From Hyphomonas jannaschiana VP2 (GTDB lineage: Bacteria > Pseudomonadota > Alphaproteobacteria > Caulobacterales > Hyphomonadaceae), in contig NZ_ARYJ01000001.1 of the NCBI RefSeq assembly GCF_000685215.1, positions 248,001-312,000 of the forward strand: a DNA stretch of 64,000 bases. Reading direction: 5' to 3'. Below are positions 9,081 to 17,137 of the stretch, one piece after another. Made by a program: the position numbers and the translations under genes. The notes under the pieces are model-generated. The model saw only the letters and a program-made list of their open reading frames with translations, had not been told where the DNA came from and made no database searches. How positions within the stretch are numbered: position 1 is the first letter of the stretch; every line of letters begins with the position of its first letter.

Positions 9081-9989
9081 ATGAAACATTACATTCTTCT
9101 CAGCACCATCGCCCTTCTCGCCGCTTGCCAGACGGCGCCGCCGGAGCCTGCCCCAACGGAAAAGGTCATCGTAAAGGTGATCAAGAAGGTGGACACTCCG
9201 GCCCCTGCTGCGCCGACTGAAAGCCAGCAATGGCTCTACGGCTCGGCGGAATCCCGCATCACCATGGTGCAGAGCTGGAACGCCATCGCATCCTATGTTG
9301 AGGCCAAGGCGGAAAGCCGCCCGAATGCCAGCGTCGTGCTGGCACCCGGGGCAACGGCAGAGGCCGCCGACTTCCTCGCCTGCGGAGCGGACCAGCCGCT
9401 CGCTGCCGTGTTCGATGCCGACGAGACACTGATCTGGAACCTCGGCTCGATGGGCTATTTCACCCGGACCGGTGTCGGCTTCGATCCCGCCATCTGGGAT
9501 GAGTGGGAAAAGACCGGCGCCGGCAAGGCCCAGGCCATTCCGGGCGTGAAGGACGCGTTCAAACGCATCCGCGATGCCGGTGTCGAGATCATCGTCAACA
9601 CGAACCGCTCCAATACAAACATTCAGGGCTCCGCCGACACGCTGAAATCGGCCGGTCTCGGCGAGTTTGCCCACGGCCGGTCGCTCTATCTGCGCGGCGA
9701 CGCACCCGACGGCGGCGCCAAGGATGGACGCCGTTACATGATTTCGGACAATTACTGTGTCATCGCCCTTGCCGGGGACCAGCTGGGCGACATTGCCGAC
9801 ATCTTCAACGACAAGGCCCTCACTCCGCCAGAACGCAAGGCGCTGACCGTCGCCCCGGCCTTCGACCAGATGTGGGGCAATGGCTGGTTCATCCTGCCGA
9901 ACCCGGTCTATGGCCCGTCTCTGGCTGGCACGATGGAAGAGGTCTTCCCGGAAGATACATACTGGGAGCCGCCGAAGCAGGAGGACTAG
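9081..9989 (+). CDS. HAD-superfamily (class C type) acid phosphatase lipoprotein
   Basis: 302 residues from the ATG at 9081, which opens a lipoprotein signal (MKHYILLSTIALLAAC, Cys16). A TTG 18 bp upstream in frame is less likely. A Pro-rich linker is followed by a HAD subfamily IIIB domain: motif I FDADET (nucleophile Asp112, acid/base Asp114), motif II INTNRS (VNTNRSN), and a late acidic motif SDNYCVIALAGDQLGD. Such enzymes release phosphate from nucleotides and other phosphomonoesters on the cell surface. It is 3 bp from the next gene and probably co-transcribed with it. Confidence 0.85.
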   Translation: MKHYILLSTIALLAACQTAPPEPAPTEKVIVKVIKKVDTPAPAAPTESQQWLYGSAESRITMVQSWNAIASYVEAKAESRPNASVVLAPGATAEAADFLACGADQPLAAVFDADETLIWNLGSMGYFTRTGVGFDPAIWDEWEKTGAGKAQAIPGVKDAFKRIRDAGVEIIVNTNRSNTNIQGSADTLKSAGLGEFAHGRSLYLRGDAPDGGAKDGRRYMISDNYCVIALAGDQLGDIADIFNDKALTPPERKALTVAPAFDQMWGNGWFILPNPVYGPSLAGTMEEVFPEDTYWEPPKQED

Positions 9990-9992
9990 GAA

Positions 9993-10727
9993 ATGAAGGT
10001 CTTCATCCATGGCGTGCCGGACACGCCGCACCTCTGGAAGCCGCTGATCGCGGCGCTTGGCCTTCAGCCATCTGAGTATTTCGCGCCTGCCCTGCCCGGC
10101 TTCGGCACGCCGCTGCCGAAAGGCTTTGCCTGCACCAAGGACGCCTATGCCGACCATCTGATTGGCGAGATCGAGAAGCTTGGCCAAAAGATCGATCTTG
10201 TCGGCCATGACTGGGGCGCGCTCCTGTCCCTGCGCATTGCCAGCCTGCGGCCGGACCTGATCCGCACCTGGTGCGTCACCAATGCGGTGATCGACCCGGA
10301 CTATCGCGGCCACCAGACGGCGCGGATGTGGGCGACGCCCCTGCTCGGCGAATTCGTTATGCTGAACATGCGCAACAAGCCGCGCCTTGAAGCCGCCCTC
10401 GTCGAAGGCGGCATGCCGGCCGGTCTTGCGAAGGAAGAAGTGCCGCTGATCGACAAGACGATGCGCCAATCCATCCTGAAGCTCTACCGCTCGGCCGTGG
10501 GCCTGCGCTTCTCCGGCGACTGGGTCAGCGACCTCGCCAACCTCCCCCGTCCGGGCCAACTCTTCTGGGGCGAGACCGACCCCTATGTCGACCTCTCCGT
10601 CGCCGAGCGCTTCTCGAAAAACCACAACGTGCCCCTGCACATCGAAAACGGCGCCGGCCACTGGGCCTGCGCCGAACGCGCAGATGCGTTCGCCGCCGTG
10701 CTGAAAGCGCTCTGGGCAAAGGGCTGA
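9993..10727 (+). CDS. Alpha/beta hydrolase (haloalkane dehalogenase / epoxide hydrolase-like)
   Basis: 244 residues with an alpha/beta hydrolase fold. The nucleophile elbow is GHDWGA, with Asp in place of Ser, as in haloalkane dehalogenases and epoxide hydrolases. A likely acid lies in GETDPYVD and the catalytic His in GAGHWACAE near the C terminus. The protein is shorter than characterised dehalogenases (about 290-310), with a reduced cap region, so the substrate is uncertain. AGGAGGA overlaps the end of the preceding gene and serves as its ribosome site. Confidence 0.84.
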   Translation: MKVFIHGVPDTPHLWKPLIAALGLQPSEYFAPALPGFGTPLPKGFACTKDAYADHLIGEIEKLGQKIDLVGHDWGALLSLRIASLRPDLIRTWCVTNAVIDPDYRGHQTARMWATPLLGEFVMLNMRNKPRLEAALVEGGMPAGLAKEEVPLIDKTMRQSILKLYRSAVGLRFSGDWVSDLANLPRPGQLFWGETDPYVDLSVAERFSKNHNVPLHIENGAGHWACAERADAFAAVLKALWAKG

Positions 10728-10785
10728 TCCGGCATAGTCATTTATAGTCCGGTATGGTCATGGGTCGTCATGCATGGTCATGGCG
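10728..10785. repeat. 58-bp CATGA-rich repeat, copy 1
   Basis: Begins directly after the hydrolase stop codon. It is built from repeated ATGGTCATG/GTCATGCATGG units with two TCCGG blocks. Its reverse complement matches 44701-44758 at 45 of 58 positions without a gap, by hand alignment. Both copies lie at the edge of repeat islands. No coding frame is evident. Confidence 0.75.
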
Positions 10786-10828
10786 TAGTCGGATCTAATC
10801 CGCCGCCAGTCACCCAACGCACGCCCGT

Positions 10829-10996
10829 GTCATCCCGGAATTTGCGCAGCAAATATCCGGGAGCCAGCACGCGCCCGTGCTTCGACTTCGCTCAGCATGA
10901 GCGCTTCAAAAGTGCGGACTCATCCTGAGCGAAGTCGAAGGATGAACGGCAAAGGAACAAGATCCCGGATAAGCGCTGCGCGCTTTCCGGGATGAC
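10829..10996. repeat. Inverted-repeat element with GTCATCCCGGAA ends, interrupted copy
   Basis: The element starts with GTCATCCCGGAA (10829-10840) and ends with its exact reverse complement TTCCGGGATGAC (10985-10996). Its left 36 bases (10827-10862) match 43506-43541 exactly. Compared with the second copy (99 bp), this one is longer because another inverted repeat sits inside it (10880-10940). It is non-coding and resembles a palindromic intergenic element that can fold into a long hairpin. Confidence 0.85.
10880..10940. repeat. Nested CTTCGACTTCGCTCAG inverted repeat
   Basis: Perfect 16-bp arms: CTTCGACTTCGCTCAG at 10880-10895 and its reverse complement at 10925-10940, with a 29-bp loop. 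It sits inside the larger GTCATCC element. The 21 bases at 10911-10931 recur exactly, in inverse orientation, at 43708-43728. This is a second dispersed repeat family. Confidence 0.85.
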
Positions 10997-11102
10997 GCGT
11001 GGAGGGGGCTATCCACCAGTTGGCAAGGCCCATCCTGCTGCAACCACTCACCCCAAAACAAACTTATCCAACACCTCCGTGGCCTGACGTATAGTCAGCC
11101 CC

Positions 11103-11531
11103 ATGTCACTCTTTCACCCACCCGCCTGGTTCCCGCCGCAGCTTGCCTTTCTCTGGCCCATTATCTGGGTCCAGGTGCTGATGCTGCGCGCACAGATCCG
11201 GGCCGCCTATGGCCGGGGTGTCGTGTATCGCTGGAGCGTGACGGACAATCTGCGCGTCTATCTGGTCAGCATTGAATGGATGCCGGGGCAGAAAAAAGAA
11301 CGGACGCATCTGCAGCCCGCTTCGCATTATAACGACCGCCTCGCCGCGGCGTGCGATGGCCGTGCGGCAGCCCCCGCCCATTTCCACTTGCTGCCCCTTC
11401 TCCTTGGGGAGAAGGGGTTGGGGATGAGGGGTAAAGGCGCTTCCGCACGCGCAGCACTTGCAGAAACGTCGCGCCCCCTCACCCCAACCCCTCTCCCCAA
11501 GGAGAGGGGCTTGCCTTTGCCGGAAACCTGA
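11103..11531 (+). CDS. Hypothetical protein whose C terminus reads into a repeat
   Basis: 142 residues. The first about 95 residues look like a real protein: a short hydrophobic segment (PPQLAFLWPIIWVQVLMLRAQI) then a compact Tyr/Trp-containing domain (VVYRWSVTDNLRVYLVSIEW). From about residue 97 (LLPLLLGEKG...) the frame passes through an inverted repeat at 11394-11510, giving the low-information tail LTPTPLPKERG. The original C terminus was probably replaced by the repeat. The hydrophobic segment suggests membrane association. Function unknown. Confidence 0.55.
   Translation: MSLFHPPAWFPPQLAFLWPIIWVQVLMLRAQIRAAYGRGVVYRWSVTDNLRVYLVSIEWMPGQKKERTHLQPASHYNDRLAAACDGRAAAPAHFHLLPLLLGEKGLGMRGKGASARAALAETSRPLTPTPLPKERGLPLPET
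11394..11510. repeat. CCCCTTCTCC / GGAGAGGGG inverted-repeat element
   Basis: The left arm (11394-11431) contains its own hairpin CCCCTTCTCC-TTGG-GGAGAAGGGG followed by TTGGGGATGAGGGG. The right arm (11474-11510) reads CCCCTCACCCCAACCCC and then CTCTCC-CCAA-GGAGAG. Outer arms pair as well, so the whole 117 bp can fold into one structure. The base composition is unlike the flanking genes. It lies inside the 3' end of the preceding reading frame. Confidence 0.8.
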
Positions 11532-11603
11532 CGCCAACCCTGAGCTCAAAACCCAGACCTACACCAAGCGCCTTCACGGGCGTCATCTGTGCTGGTGAAG
11601 ATG

Positions 11604-11870
11604 TCAGCCGTCGCTCCGGCCGAAATAATTGTAGAGCGTCGCGATTAGCCAGGCGAGCGCACCGCCCGACAGGCTCCAGACAAAGAGGCCAGCAACGATC
11701 CCGGCAGGATTCATCGACCACGCCATGCCATGGAAGTTCGTGTGCATCATGTGTCCGCTGAGCGACATCATGCCTCCCGGGGCGATCCCGACGAGCGCCG
11801 TGCAGATCAGCCACGCAATCGCAATGGCTATGGCAACGGCGACAAATAATCTGTTTGGATTCAGTTTCAT
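11604..11870 (-). CDS. DUF5676-like small membrane protein
   Basis: 88 residues with two hydrophobic helices: LFVAVAIAIAIAWLICTALVGIAP and GIVAGLFVWSLSGGALAWLIATLYNYF. The opening KLNPNRL and the closing helix ending in a LYN-type motif fit the DUF5676 family, which often lies near metal-related genes; no such genes are adjacent here. A His/Met-rich loop (MMSLSGHMMHTNFHGMAW) between the helices could bind copper, which is inference. The ATG at 11870 is preferred over TTG at 11888 because AGGTG precedes it. Confidence 0.65.
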   Translation of the reverse strand: MKLNPNRLFVAVAIAIAIAWLICTALVGIAPGGMMSLSGHMMHTNFHGMAWSMNPAGIVAGLFVWSLSGGALAWLIATLYNYFGRSDG

Positions 11871-11960
11871 ATCGGCACCTGTTTTCAACAGGCATCAAAC
11901 GATGCGCCTCAACCGGAGACTCGTCAATGGCGCTCCCGATACCGTGAAACCGGCAGGCGT

Positions 11961-12428
11961 CTACCAGTAGCCCGCCATGATTTCCTTTGCCCAATCCGGC
12001 TCATGGACATCGCCGCGCGGCGCAAAGCCCGACATGACGGGCTTGATGTCCAGCACCGGTGTGCCGTCGATGGCGTCGAGCCCCGTCAGGGTCAGGCGCA
12101 ATCCGTCGACGGAGACGATGTGGCAAGTGGTGAGGCCGATCCGGTTCGGCCGGTTCTTGCCGCGCTGGGCGAAGATGCCGATGCGGGGCCAGTCCTGCCG
12201 GCCGCGGGGGTGGCGTGCGCCGGTCTCGATCTTGTCGTCCGGCACACGGTCGAACAGGAAGACGATTTCGCAATGCGAAAACGCATCGAGGCCCATCAGG
12301 GCCTCGGGCGTGAACTGCTCCGGATCGAGATCGATATGCGCCGGGATGGCATCCCAGTCATCATCGATCGGCGTGTCGCGGGTGGAGGAAACCGTACCGA
12401 TCGGGCGGAGGGTGAACGCCTTGCTCAT
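11961..12428 (-). CDS. trmO: TrmO-family tRNA methyltransferase (t6A37 N6-methyl)
   Basis: 155 residues of the TsaA/YaeB (VirR-like) family; the characterised E. coli member uses SAM to methylate t6A at position 37 of tRNA-Thr. Family markers are LRPIGTVSS at the start, LMGLDAFSHCEIVFLFDR, ARHPRGRQDWPRIGIFAQRGKNRPNRIGLT and LDAIDGTPVLDIKPV. The length equals the catalytic domain; the C-terminal extension of E. coli TrmO is absent. The start has GGAGAGGG upstream. It runs in the same direction as cckA, 26 bp downstream of that gene. Confidence 0.85.
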   Translation of the reverse strand: MSKAFTLRPIGTVSSTRDTPIDDDWDAIPAHIDLDPEQFTPEALMGLDAFSHCEIVFLFDRVPDDKIETGARHPRGRQDWPRIGIFAQRGKNRPNRIGLTTCHIVSVDGLRLTLTGLDAIDGTPVLDIKPVMSGFAPRGDVHEPDWAKEIMAGYW

Positions 12429-12454
12429 GTCACCCTCTCCTCCTCGGCTTCCTT

Positions 12455-15040
12455 TCAGGCGGCTTCCTTGCTGGGGCTACCAAGTTCCTGTTTCACCCGT
12501 TCAGCCAGCTGACGGACAGTGAACGGCTTCGGCAGGAAGGAGACCGCGCGGTCGTCGTCCAGCTGCTGGGCAATGTCGCGCTCGGCATAGCCGGAGATGA
12601 AGATCACGCGGGCATGGCCCAGCAGGTCTTTCGCCTCTCGGATCAGGGTCGGGCCGTCCTTGCCCGGCATGACCACGTCCGAAATGACAAGGTCGAAGCT
12701 CTGCGGATTGTCCTCGAGGATTTCCATGGCTTCCTCACCATCGCAGGCCTCCTCGACCTCATAGCCGCGCGAGCGCAGCAGCGAGGCGGCGATGCCCCGC
12801 ACGCCGTCCTCGTCCTCGATGAGAAGGATCCGTCCGCGTCCGGAAATATCCATCGGGCGGCTGGCAGCCTTGTCGGCAGCGGTCACTTCGACCGGGGCCG
12901 GCACTTCCTCCGGCTTCAGGGCCGGCAGGTAGATGTGGAAGGTCGTGCCCTTGCCCACGGCGGACGTCGTGCAGACATAACCGCCGGACTGTTTGATGAT
13001 GCCGTAAACCGTGGCGAGACCAAGCCCCGTGCCGACGCCGGCTTCCTTGGTGGTGAAGAAGGGCTGGAAGATCTTTTCCATGACATCCTTCGACATGCCG
13101 TGGCCGGTGTCTTCCACCTCGATCAGCATGTACTCGCCGTCCTCGACGAACTTGAAGCCCTTGGCATGGGCATCGGCGCCGGTGGCCCGCGCGGTGCGGA
13201 TCGTCAGCTTGCCGCCATTCTTGTGGCTCAGCATCGCATCGCGTGCATTGGTTGCGAGGTTGAGGATCGCGTTTTCCAGCTGGTTCTTGTCGGCCTTGAT
13301 GTGCGGCACATCGCGGCCATGCTTGACCTCCAGCTCGATCCGCTCGTCCAGCAGCTGGCGCAGGAGGATGGAGAACTCGGACAGGAAGTCCGGCACCGCG
13401 AAGATCTCTCGCTTGAAGGTCTGCTGGCGCGCATAGGCGAGCAGCATCTTCACCAGTTCCTTCGCCCGCATCGCGAACTCGTTGATCGATTGCAGGTTCG
13501 AATAGGACGGATCGCCCAGCGGGTGGCGCACCATCAGCTCCTCATTGTTGAGGATGATGCCCTGCAGGACGTTGTTGAAATCGTGTGCGACGCCGCCGGC
13601 GAGCTGGCCGATGGCCTGCATCTTCTCGCCATGCGCGAGGCGGATTTCCAGCTGGCGCTGGTCGGTGATGTCCATGACATAGGCAACCGACGGACGGCCA
13701 TTGCCATCGAGAGCCACGAATACATTGACGTGGCGCGGGTCCTTGCCCGCAAGCTTCAGGCCGACCGGCTTGTCGATGGCGTCCACCAGAATGCTGGAGA
13801 GCGCATCCTCGCCCTCTTCCGCCTGGAACATCGCCGCGAACTGGCCGCCGGGGGCTGCCTGGCCGCCGGTCATTTCCATCAGGGCGCGGTTGGCGTCGAG
13901 GATCACTGCGCCCTGAACGCTGTCGCCCTGCAAGCGGACAGCGCCGAATGGCGCATCGTCGAACATCGGGTCGCCGTCCGGGCGCGGCGGGCGCGACCCG
14001 GTCAGGGCGAAGCGCTCTTCCCCGCCGTTCAACATCTGTGCGCTCGGCAGCAGGATCGTCCGGCCGGCAGCTTCCGCGCCGCGGCCCGACCAGGTAGTGA
14101 TCGCGTGAACGGGGATCTCGATCCCGTCCCGGCCGCGGATCTGGATGTCGGTCCGTCCCGGCAGGCCGGTCTTGCGGTCACGCGACAGCATCTTCACGAA
14201 TTCCGGACGCATGATGTCGTCGATCCGGACATTGCGGGCCGATTCCGGCAGGCCCAGCGTGTCCCGCAGCCAGGAGTTGGCATAGGTGATCGACCCATCC
14301 GGGCGGGCGGCAAAGAAGCCCATAGGCGCGTCTTCGACATAAAGCGATTTCAGGTCGGCCGCACCGGTCGCCTCGCGCTCCCCGGCGATCGGGCGGATAC
14401 GCCAGAGCACCTTGCCGCGCGGCAGCGGGGAGACGGAAATCTCGTACTGGGCGGGCACCTGCTCCGGCCCGATCGTGATGGGCGGCAGCACTTCGCGACG
14501 CGCCATGCCGGCCTTCGCATCCTTCGACAGGCGGTAGACCGGCGCGGCAAGGCCGGGGCTCGCGCCGAACAGGCGATCCACGGTCACCGGGGCGTTGTCG
14601 CCCTGGCTGACCATCAGCGCCATGCTGGTGAGGTCCTTGTAGGCAGTGTTCGCCGCAACCGGGGCGCCGCCCTGGTCAGCGATCAGCACGCTCTCGTCCA
14701 GCGCCTCGATCCAGCCAAAGCGCGGCTGACTGGCCTGCGCGGCGCGGATCGCGGAGCCCTTCTCCGGGAAGAGCCCCAGCATGCGGCCCGCCCCGCGGAC
14801 GGTCCACAACAGGAAAACGAGGCCGCCTGAGCCCATGGCGATCAGCAGGATCGGCCCCGGCGCACCGGAGGCTTTCGGCCAGGCCAGCGCCACGCTGGCC
14901 GCTGCGATGGAAATCAGCAGGCAGCCCCAGAAAAGGAGCTGCATCACGTCGATCCGGGCGCGCGAAAGATCCAGTCCGGAGCCCTCGGCCGTCTCGACCT
15001 CGTCAGGCGGGCTCTCATGCATCCGGGTATTGGTGTCCAT
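12455..15040 (-). CDS. cckA: Hybrid histidine kinase CckA
   Basis: Master cell-cycle kinase/phosphatase that, through ChpT, controls CtrA and CpdR in alphaproteobacteria. 861 residues: two membrane helices near residues 30-80, a long PAS-containing sensory region (about 90-465), the HisKA domain with phospho-acceptor His486 (HDFNNVLQG), the ATPase domain (NAILNLATNARDAM; DTGHGMSK; FFTTKEAGVGTGLGL), and a C-terminal receiver with Asp788 (LVISDVVMPG) and a Lys in FLPKPF. The ATG at 15040 is chosen; GTG at 15061 is in frame but lacks a ribosome site. Confidence 0.94.
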   Translation of the reverse strand: MDTNTRMHESPPDEVETAEGSGLDLSRARIDVMQLLFWGCLLISIAAASVALAWPKASGAPGPILLIAMGSGGLVFLLWTVRGAGRMLGLFPEKGSAIRAAQASQPRFGWIEALDESVLIADQGGAPVAANTAYKDLTSMALMVSQGDNAPVTVDRLFGASPGLAAPVYRLSKDAKAGMARREVLPPITIGPEQVPAQYEISVSPLPRGKVLWRIRPIAGEREATGAADLKSLYVEDAPMGFFAARPDGSITYANSWLRDTLGLPESARNVRIDDIMRPEFVKMLSRDRKTGLPGRTDIQIRGRDGIEIPVHAITTWSGRGAEAAGRTILLPSAQMLNGGEERFALTGSRPPRPDGDPMFDDAPFGAVRLQGDSVQGAVILDANRALMEMTGGQAAPGGQFAAMFQAEEGEDALSSILVDAIDKPVGLKLAGKDPRHVNVFVALDGNGRPSVAYVMDITDQRQLEIRLAHGEKMQAIGQLAGGVAHDFNNVLQGIILNNEELMVRHPLGDPSYSNLQSINEFAMRAKELVKMLLAYARQQTFKREIFAVPDFLSEFSILLRQLLDERIELEVKHGRDVPHIKADKNQLENAILNLATNARDAMLSHKNGGKLTIRTARATGADAHAKGFKFVEDGEYMLIEVEDTGHGMSKDVMEKIFQPFFTTKEAGVGTGLGLATVYGIIKQSGGYVCTTSAVGKGTTFHIYLPALKPEEVPAPVEVTAADKAASRPMDISGRGRILLIEDEDGVRGIAASLLRSRGYEVEEACDGEEAMEILEDNPQSFDLVISDVVMPGKDGPTLIREAKDLLGHARVIFISGYAERDIAQQLDDDRAVSFLPKPFTVRQLAERVKQELGSPSKEAA

Positions 15041-15162
15041 GCTGCTTTTCACTCCCGCCACCGGCAGACAGGAAAGACCTGCCGGGCAATACTGTCCGGC
15101 CGGGCCGGCAAGCCGACTCAGCCGCTATGAATCCTAGTCTACAGAGAGATAGGCGGCAAAGG

Positions 15163-15187
15163 TTAACGAAAGCGAAAAAAGCGTTAA
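15163..15187. promoter_or_regulatory. Paired TTAA half-sites between cckA and the DUF885 gene
   Basis: TTAAC at 15163-15167 and TTAAG at 15184-15188 are 21 bp apart, two helical turns, in the divergent promoter region. CtrA sites normally have TTAA-N7-TTAA spacing, so this is only suggestive. It lies about 125 bp upstream of the cckA start. Confidence 0.25.
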
Positions 15188-15232
15188 GACTGCCCGTCAA
15201 GATTACAGATTCCCGCTTACCTGGAGACCTTC

Positions 15233-17137
15233 ATGAAACCTGTCCTGATCGCCCGCTCTTCCGTGCTCGCCCTGCTGATCGCGACGGCTGGCTGCGCAAT
15301 GACTGAGGAAACTGCAGCGCCTGCTGCAGGGACCGAAGCGGCTGCTACGGACGCCGTCGCCTCTCCGTCCGTGCCGAGCGCAGACGACATCGCAGCGGAA
15401 TCGGCGCGGCTGAACGAATGGTTCGACCAGAAGTTCACTGAAACCGTCGCCCGCAGCCCGATCACGCAGACCTATCTCGGCATCAAGGACAATTATGGCG
15501 AGTGGGACGATGTCTCCGATGCCAACGCATTGAAAGAACTGGAGATCCAGCGCGCCGACATCGCGGAAATGGAGGCCAGCTTCAATCCCGACCTGCTGGA
15601 CCACCAGGCCAAGATTTCATGGCGCATCGCAAAGATGAACCTGAAGCAGGCTGAGGAAGACTACAAATACCTCCACCACGGCTATGTGTTCGACCAGATG
15701 AACGGCGTTCAGGCGGAAATCCCGGCTTTCCTGATCAACCAGCACCAGATCACCTCCAAGTCGGATGCCGAGGCCTATATCTCCCGTCTCAATGGCGTTC
15801 CGGCCTACATGGAGCAGAACCTCGAAAACGCGCGGATTGCCCTGGCTGACGGTATTCAGCCGCCCGCCTTCGTCTACAAATATGTCCTCTCGGATGCACA
15901 GGGCGTGATCACCGGGGCGCCCTTCGATGACAGCGGCAAGGACAGCCCGCTGATGGGCGACTTCCGCAAGAAGATTGCCGGCCTGGTTGATGCCGGAACT
16001 GTCTCGCAGGAAGAGGCGGATGAGCTGTTGGATGAGGCGACAGACGCGCTGACCAATTCGGTTGGCCCGGCCTATGAGGCAGCGATCGCGGAACTCGGTG
16101 AACAGGCCAAGACAGCGTCGACCGATGACGGCGCATGGAAGCTGCCTGACGGCGACGCCTATTACGCTTCAAGGCTGGCGGACTACACCACGACCGACAT
16201 GACCGCCGAGGAGATCCACAATCTGGGCCTCGCCGAAGTGGCACGCATCCAGGACGAGATGCGCGGGATCATGAAACAGGTCGGCTTTGAAGGCAGCCTG
16301 AAGGAGTTCTTCGACTTCACGCGGACCGATCCGCAATTCTTCAAGCCGAACACGCCGGAAGGCAAAGCCGAATATCTGGACGAAGCCACAACATGGATCG
16401 ACCAGATGCGCGATGACTTGCCGACCGTGTTCAACACCTTCCCCAAGGCCGACATGATCGTCAAAGCGGTGGAACCCTTCCGCGAAAAGTCCGCCGGCAA
16501 GGCCTTCTATTCCCGCCCTGCCCCGGATGGCAGCCGCCCGGGGACCTATTATGCAAACCTCTACCGCATGCAGGACATGCCGACCTATCAGATGCAGGCA
16601 CTCGCCTTCCACGAGGGCATCCCTGGTCACCACATGCAGATCGCCATCGCACAGGAGCTGACCGGTGTGCCCGAGTTCCGCAAGTTCGGTGGCTTCACCG
16701 CCTTCATCGAAGGCTGGGGCCTCTATTCGGAATACCTGCCCAAGGAGATGGGCTATTATAGCGACCCGTATGACGACTTCGGCCGGCTTGCCATGGAGAT
16801 CTGGCGCGCCGCGCGTCTGGTGGTCGACACCGGCATCCATGACCAGCACTGGACCCGCGAACAGGCGATCCAGTACCTGATGGACAATACGCCCAACCCG
16901 GAAGGCGACTGCCGCAAGGCCATCGAGCGCTATATCGTGATGCCGGGACAGGCGACGGCCTACAAGATCGGCATGAACCGCATTCTGGAGCTGCGCGAAC
17001 ATGCCAAGGCGGAGCTGGGTGACAAGTTCGACATCAGGGCGTTTCACGATGTTGTGTTGAAGGATGGGGCTGTGCCGCTGAACATTCTGGAGGAGAATGT
17101 GGACGCATGGATCACAGAAACAAAAGCCGGAGACTAG
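15233..17137 (+). CDS. DUF885 family lipoprotein, predicted metallopeptidase
   Basis: 634 residues. MKPVLIARSSVLALLIATAGC is a lipoprotein signal (Cys21). A low-complexity Ala/Thr linker follows, then the large DUF885 domain. The predicted zinc site HEGIPGHH is at residues 460-467, with a downstream Glu in FIEGWGLYSEYLP. Family members are thought to be peptidases of a thermolysin-like superfamily and are common in this bacterial group. GGAGA precedes the start. The last 31 bp overlap the following YceI gene, so the two are likely coupled. Confidence 0.88.
   Translation: MKPVLIARSSVLALLIATAGCAMTEETAAPAAGTEAAATDAVASPSVPSADDIAAESARLNEWFDQKFTETVARSPITQTYLGIKDNYGEWDDVSDANALKELEIQRADIAEMEASFNPDLLDHQAKISWRIAKMNLKQAEEDYKYLHHGYVFDQMNGVQAEIPAFLINQHQITSKSDAEAYISRLNGVPAYMEQNLENARIALADGIQPPAFVYKYVLSDAQGVITGAPFDDSGKDSPLMGDFRKKIAGLVDAGTVSQEEADELLDEATDALTNSVGPAYEAAIAELGEQAKTASTDDGAWKLPDGDAYYASRLADYTTTDMTAEEIHNLGLAEVARIQDEMRGIMKQVGFEGSLKEFFDFTRTDPQFFKPNTPEGKAEYLDEATTWIDQMRDDLPTVFNTFPKADMIVKAVEPFREKSAGKAFYSRPAPDGSRPGTYYANLYRMQDMPTYQMQALAFHEGIPGHHMQIAIAQELTGVPEFRKFGGFTAFIEGWGLYSEYLPKEMGYYSDPYDDFGRLAMEIWRAARLVVDTGIHDQHWTREQAIQYLMDNTPNPEGDCRKAIERYIVMPGQATAYKIGMNRILELREHAKAELGDKFDIRAFHDVVLKDGAVPLNILEENVDAWITETKAGD

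Noticed and set aside
8955-10661. 568-residue minus-strand frame
   Set aside because: It is the antisense of the acid phosphatase and hydrolase, whose motifs are clear; its composition is a GC-rich shadow.
10728-11102. Coding gene in the gap after the hydrolase
   Set aside because: The gap is explained by repeat elements; short frames have no ribosome site or protein-like composition.
12614-14830. 738-residue plus-strand frame
   Set aside because: Antisense of cckA, which has all kinase and receiver motifs; the frame is an artefact of codon bias.
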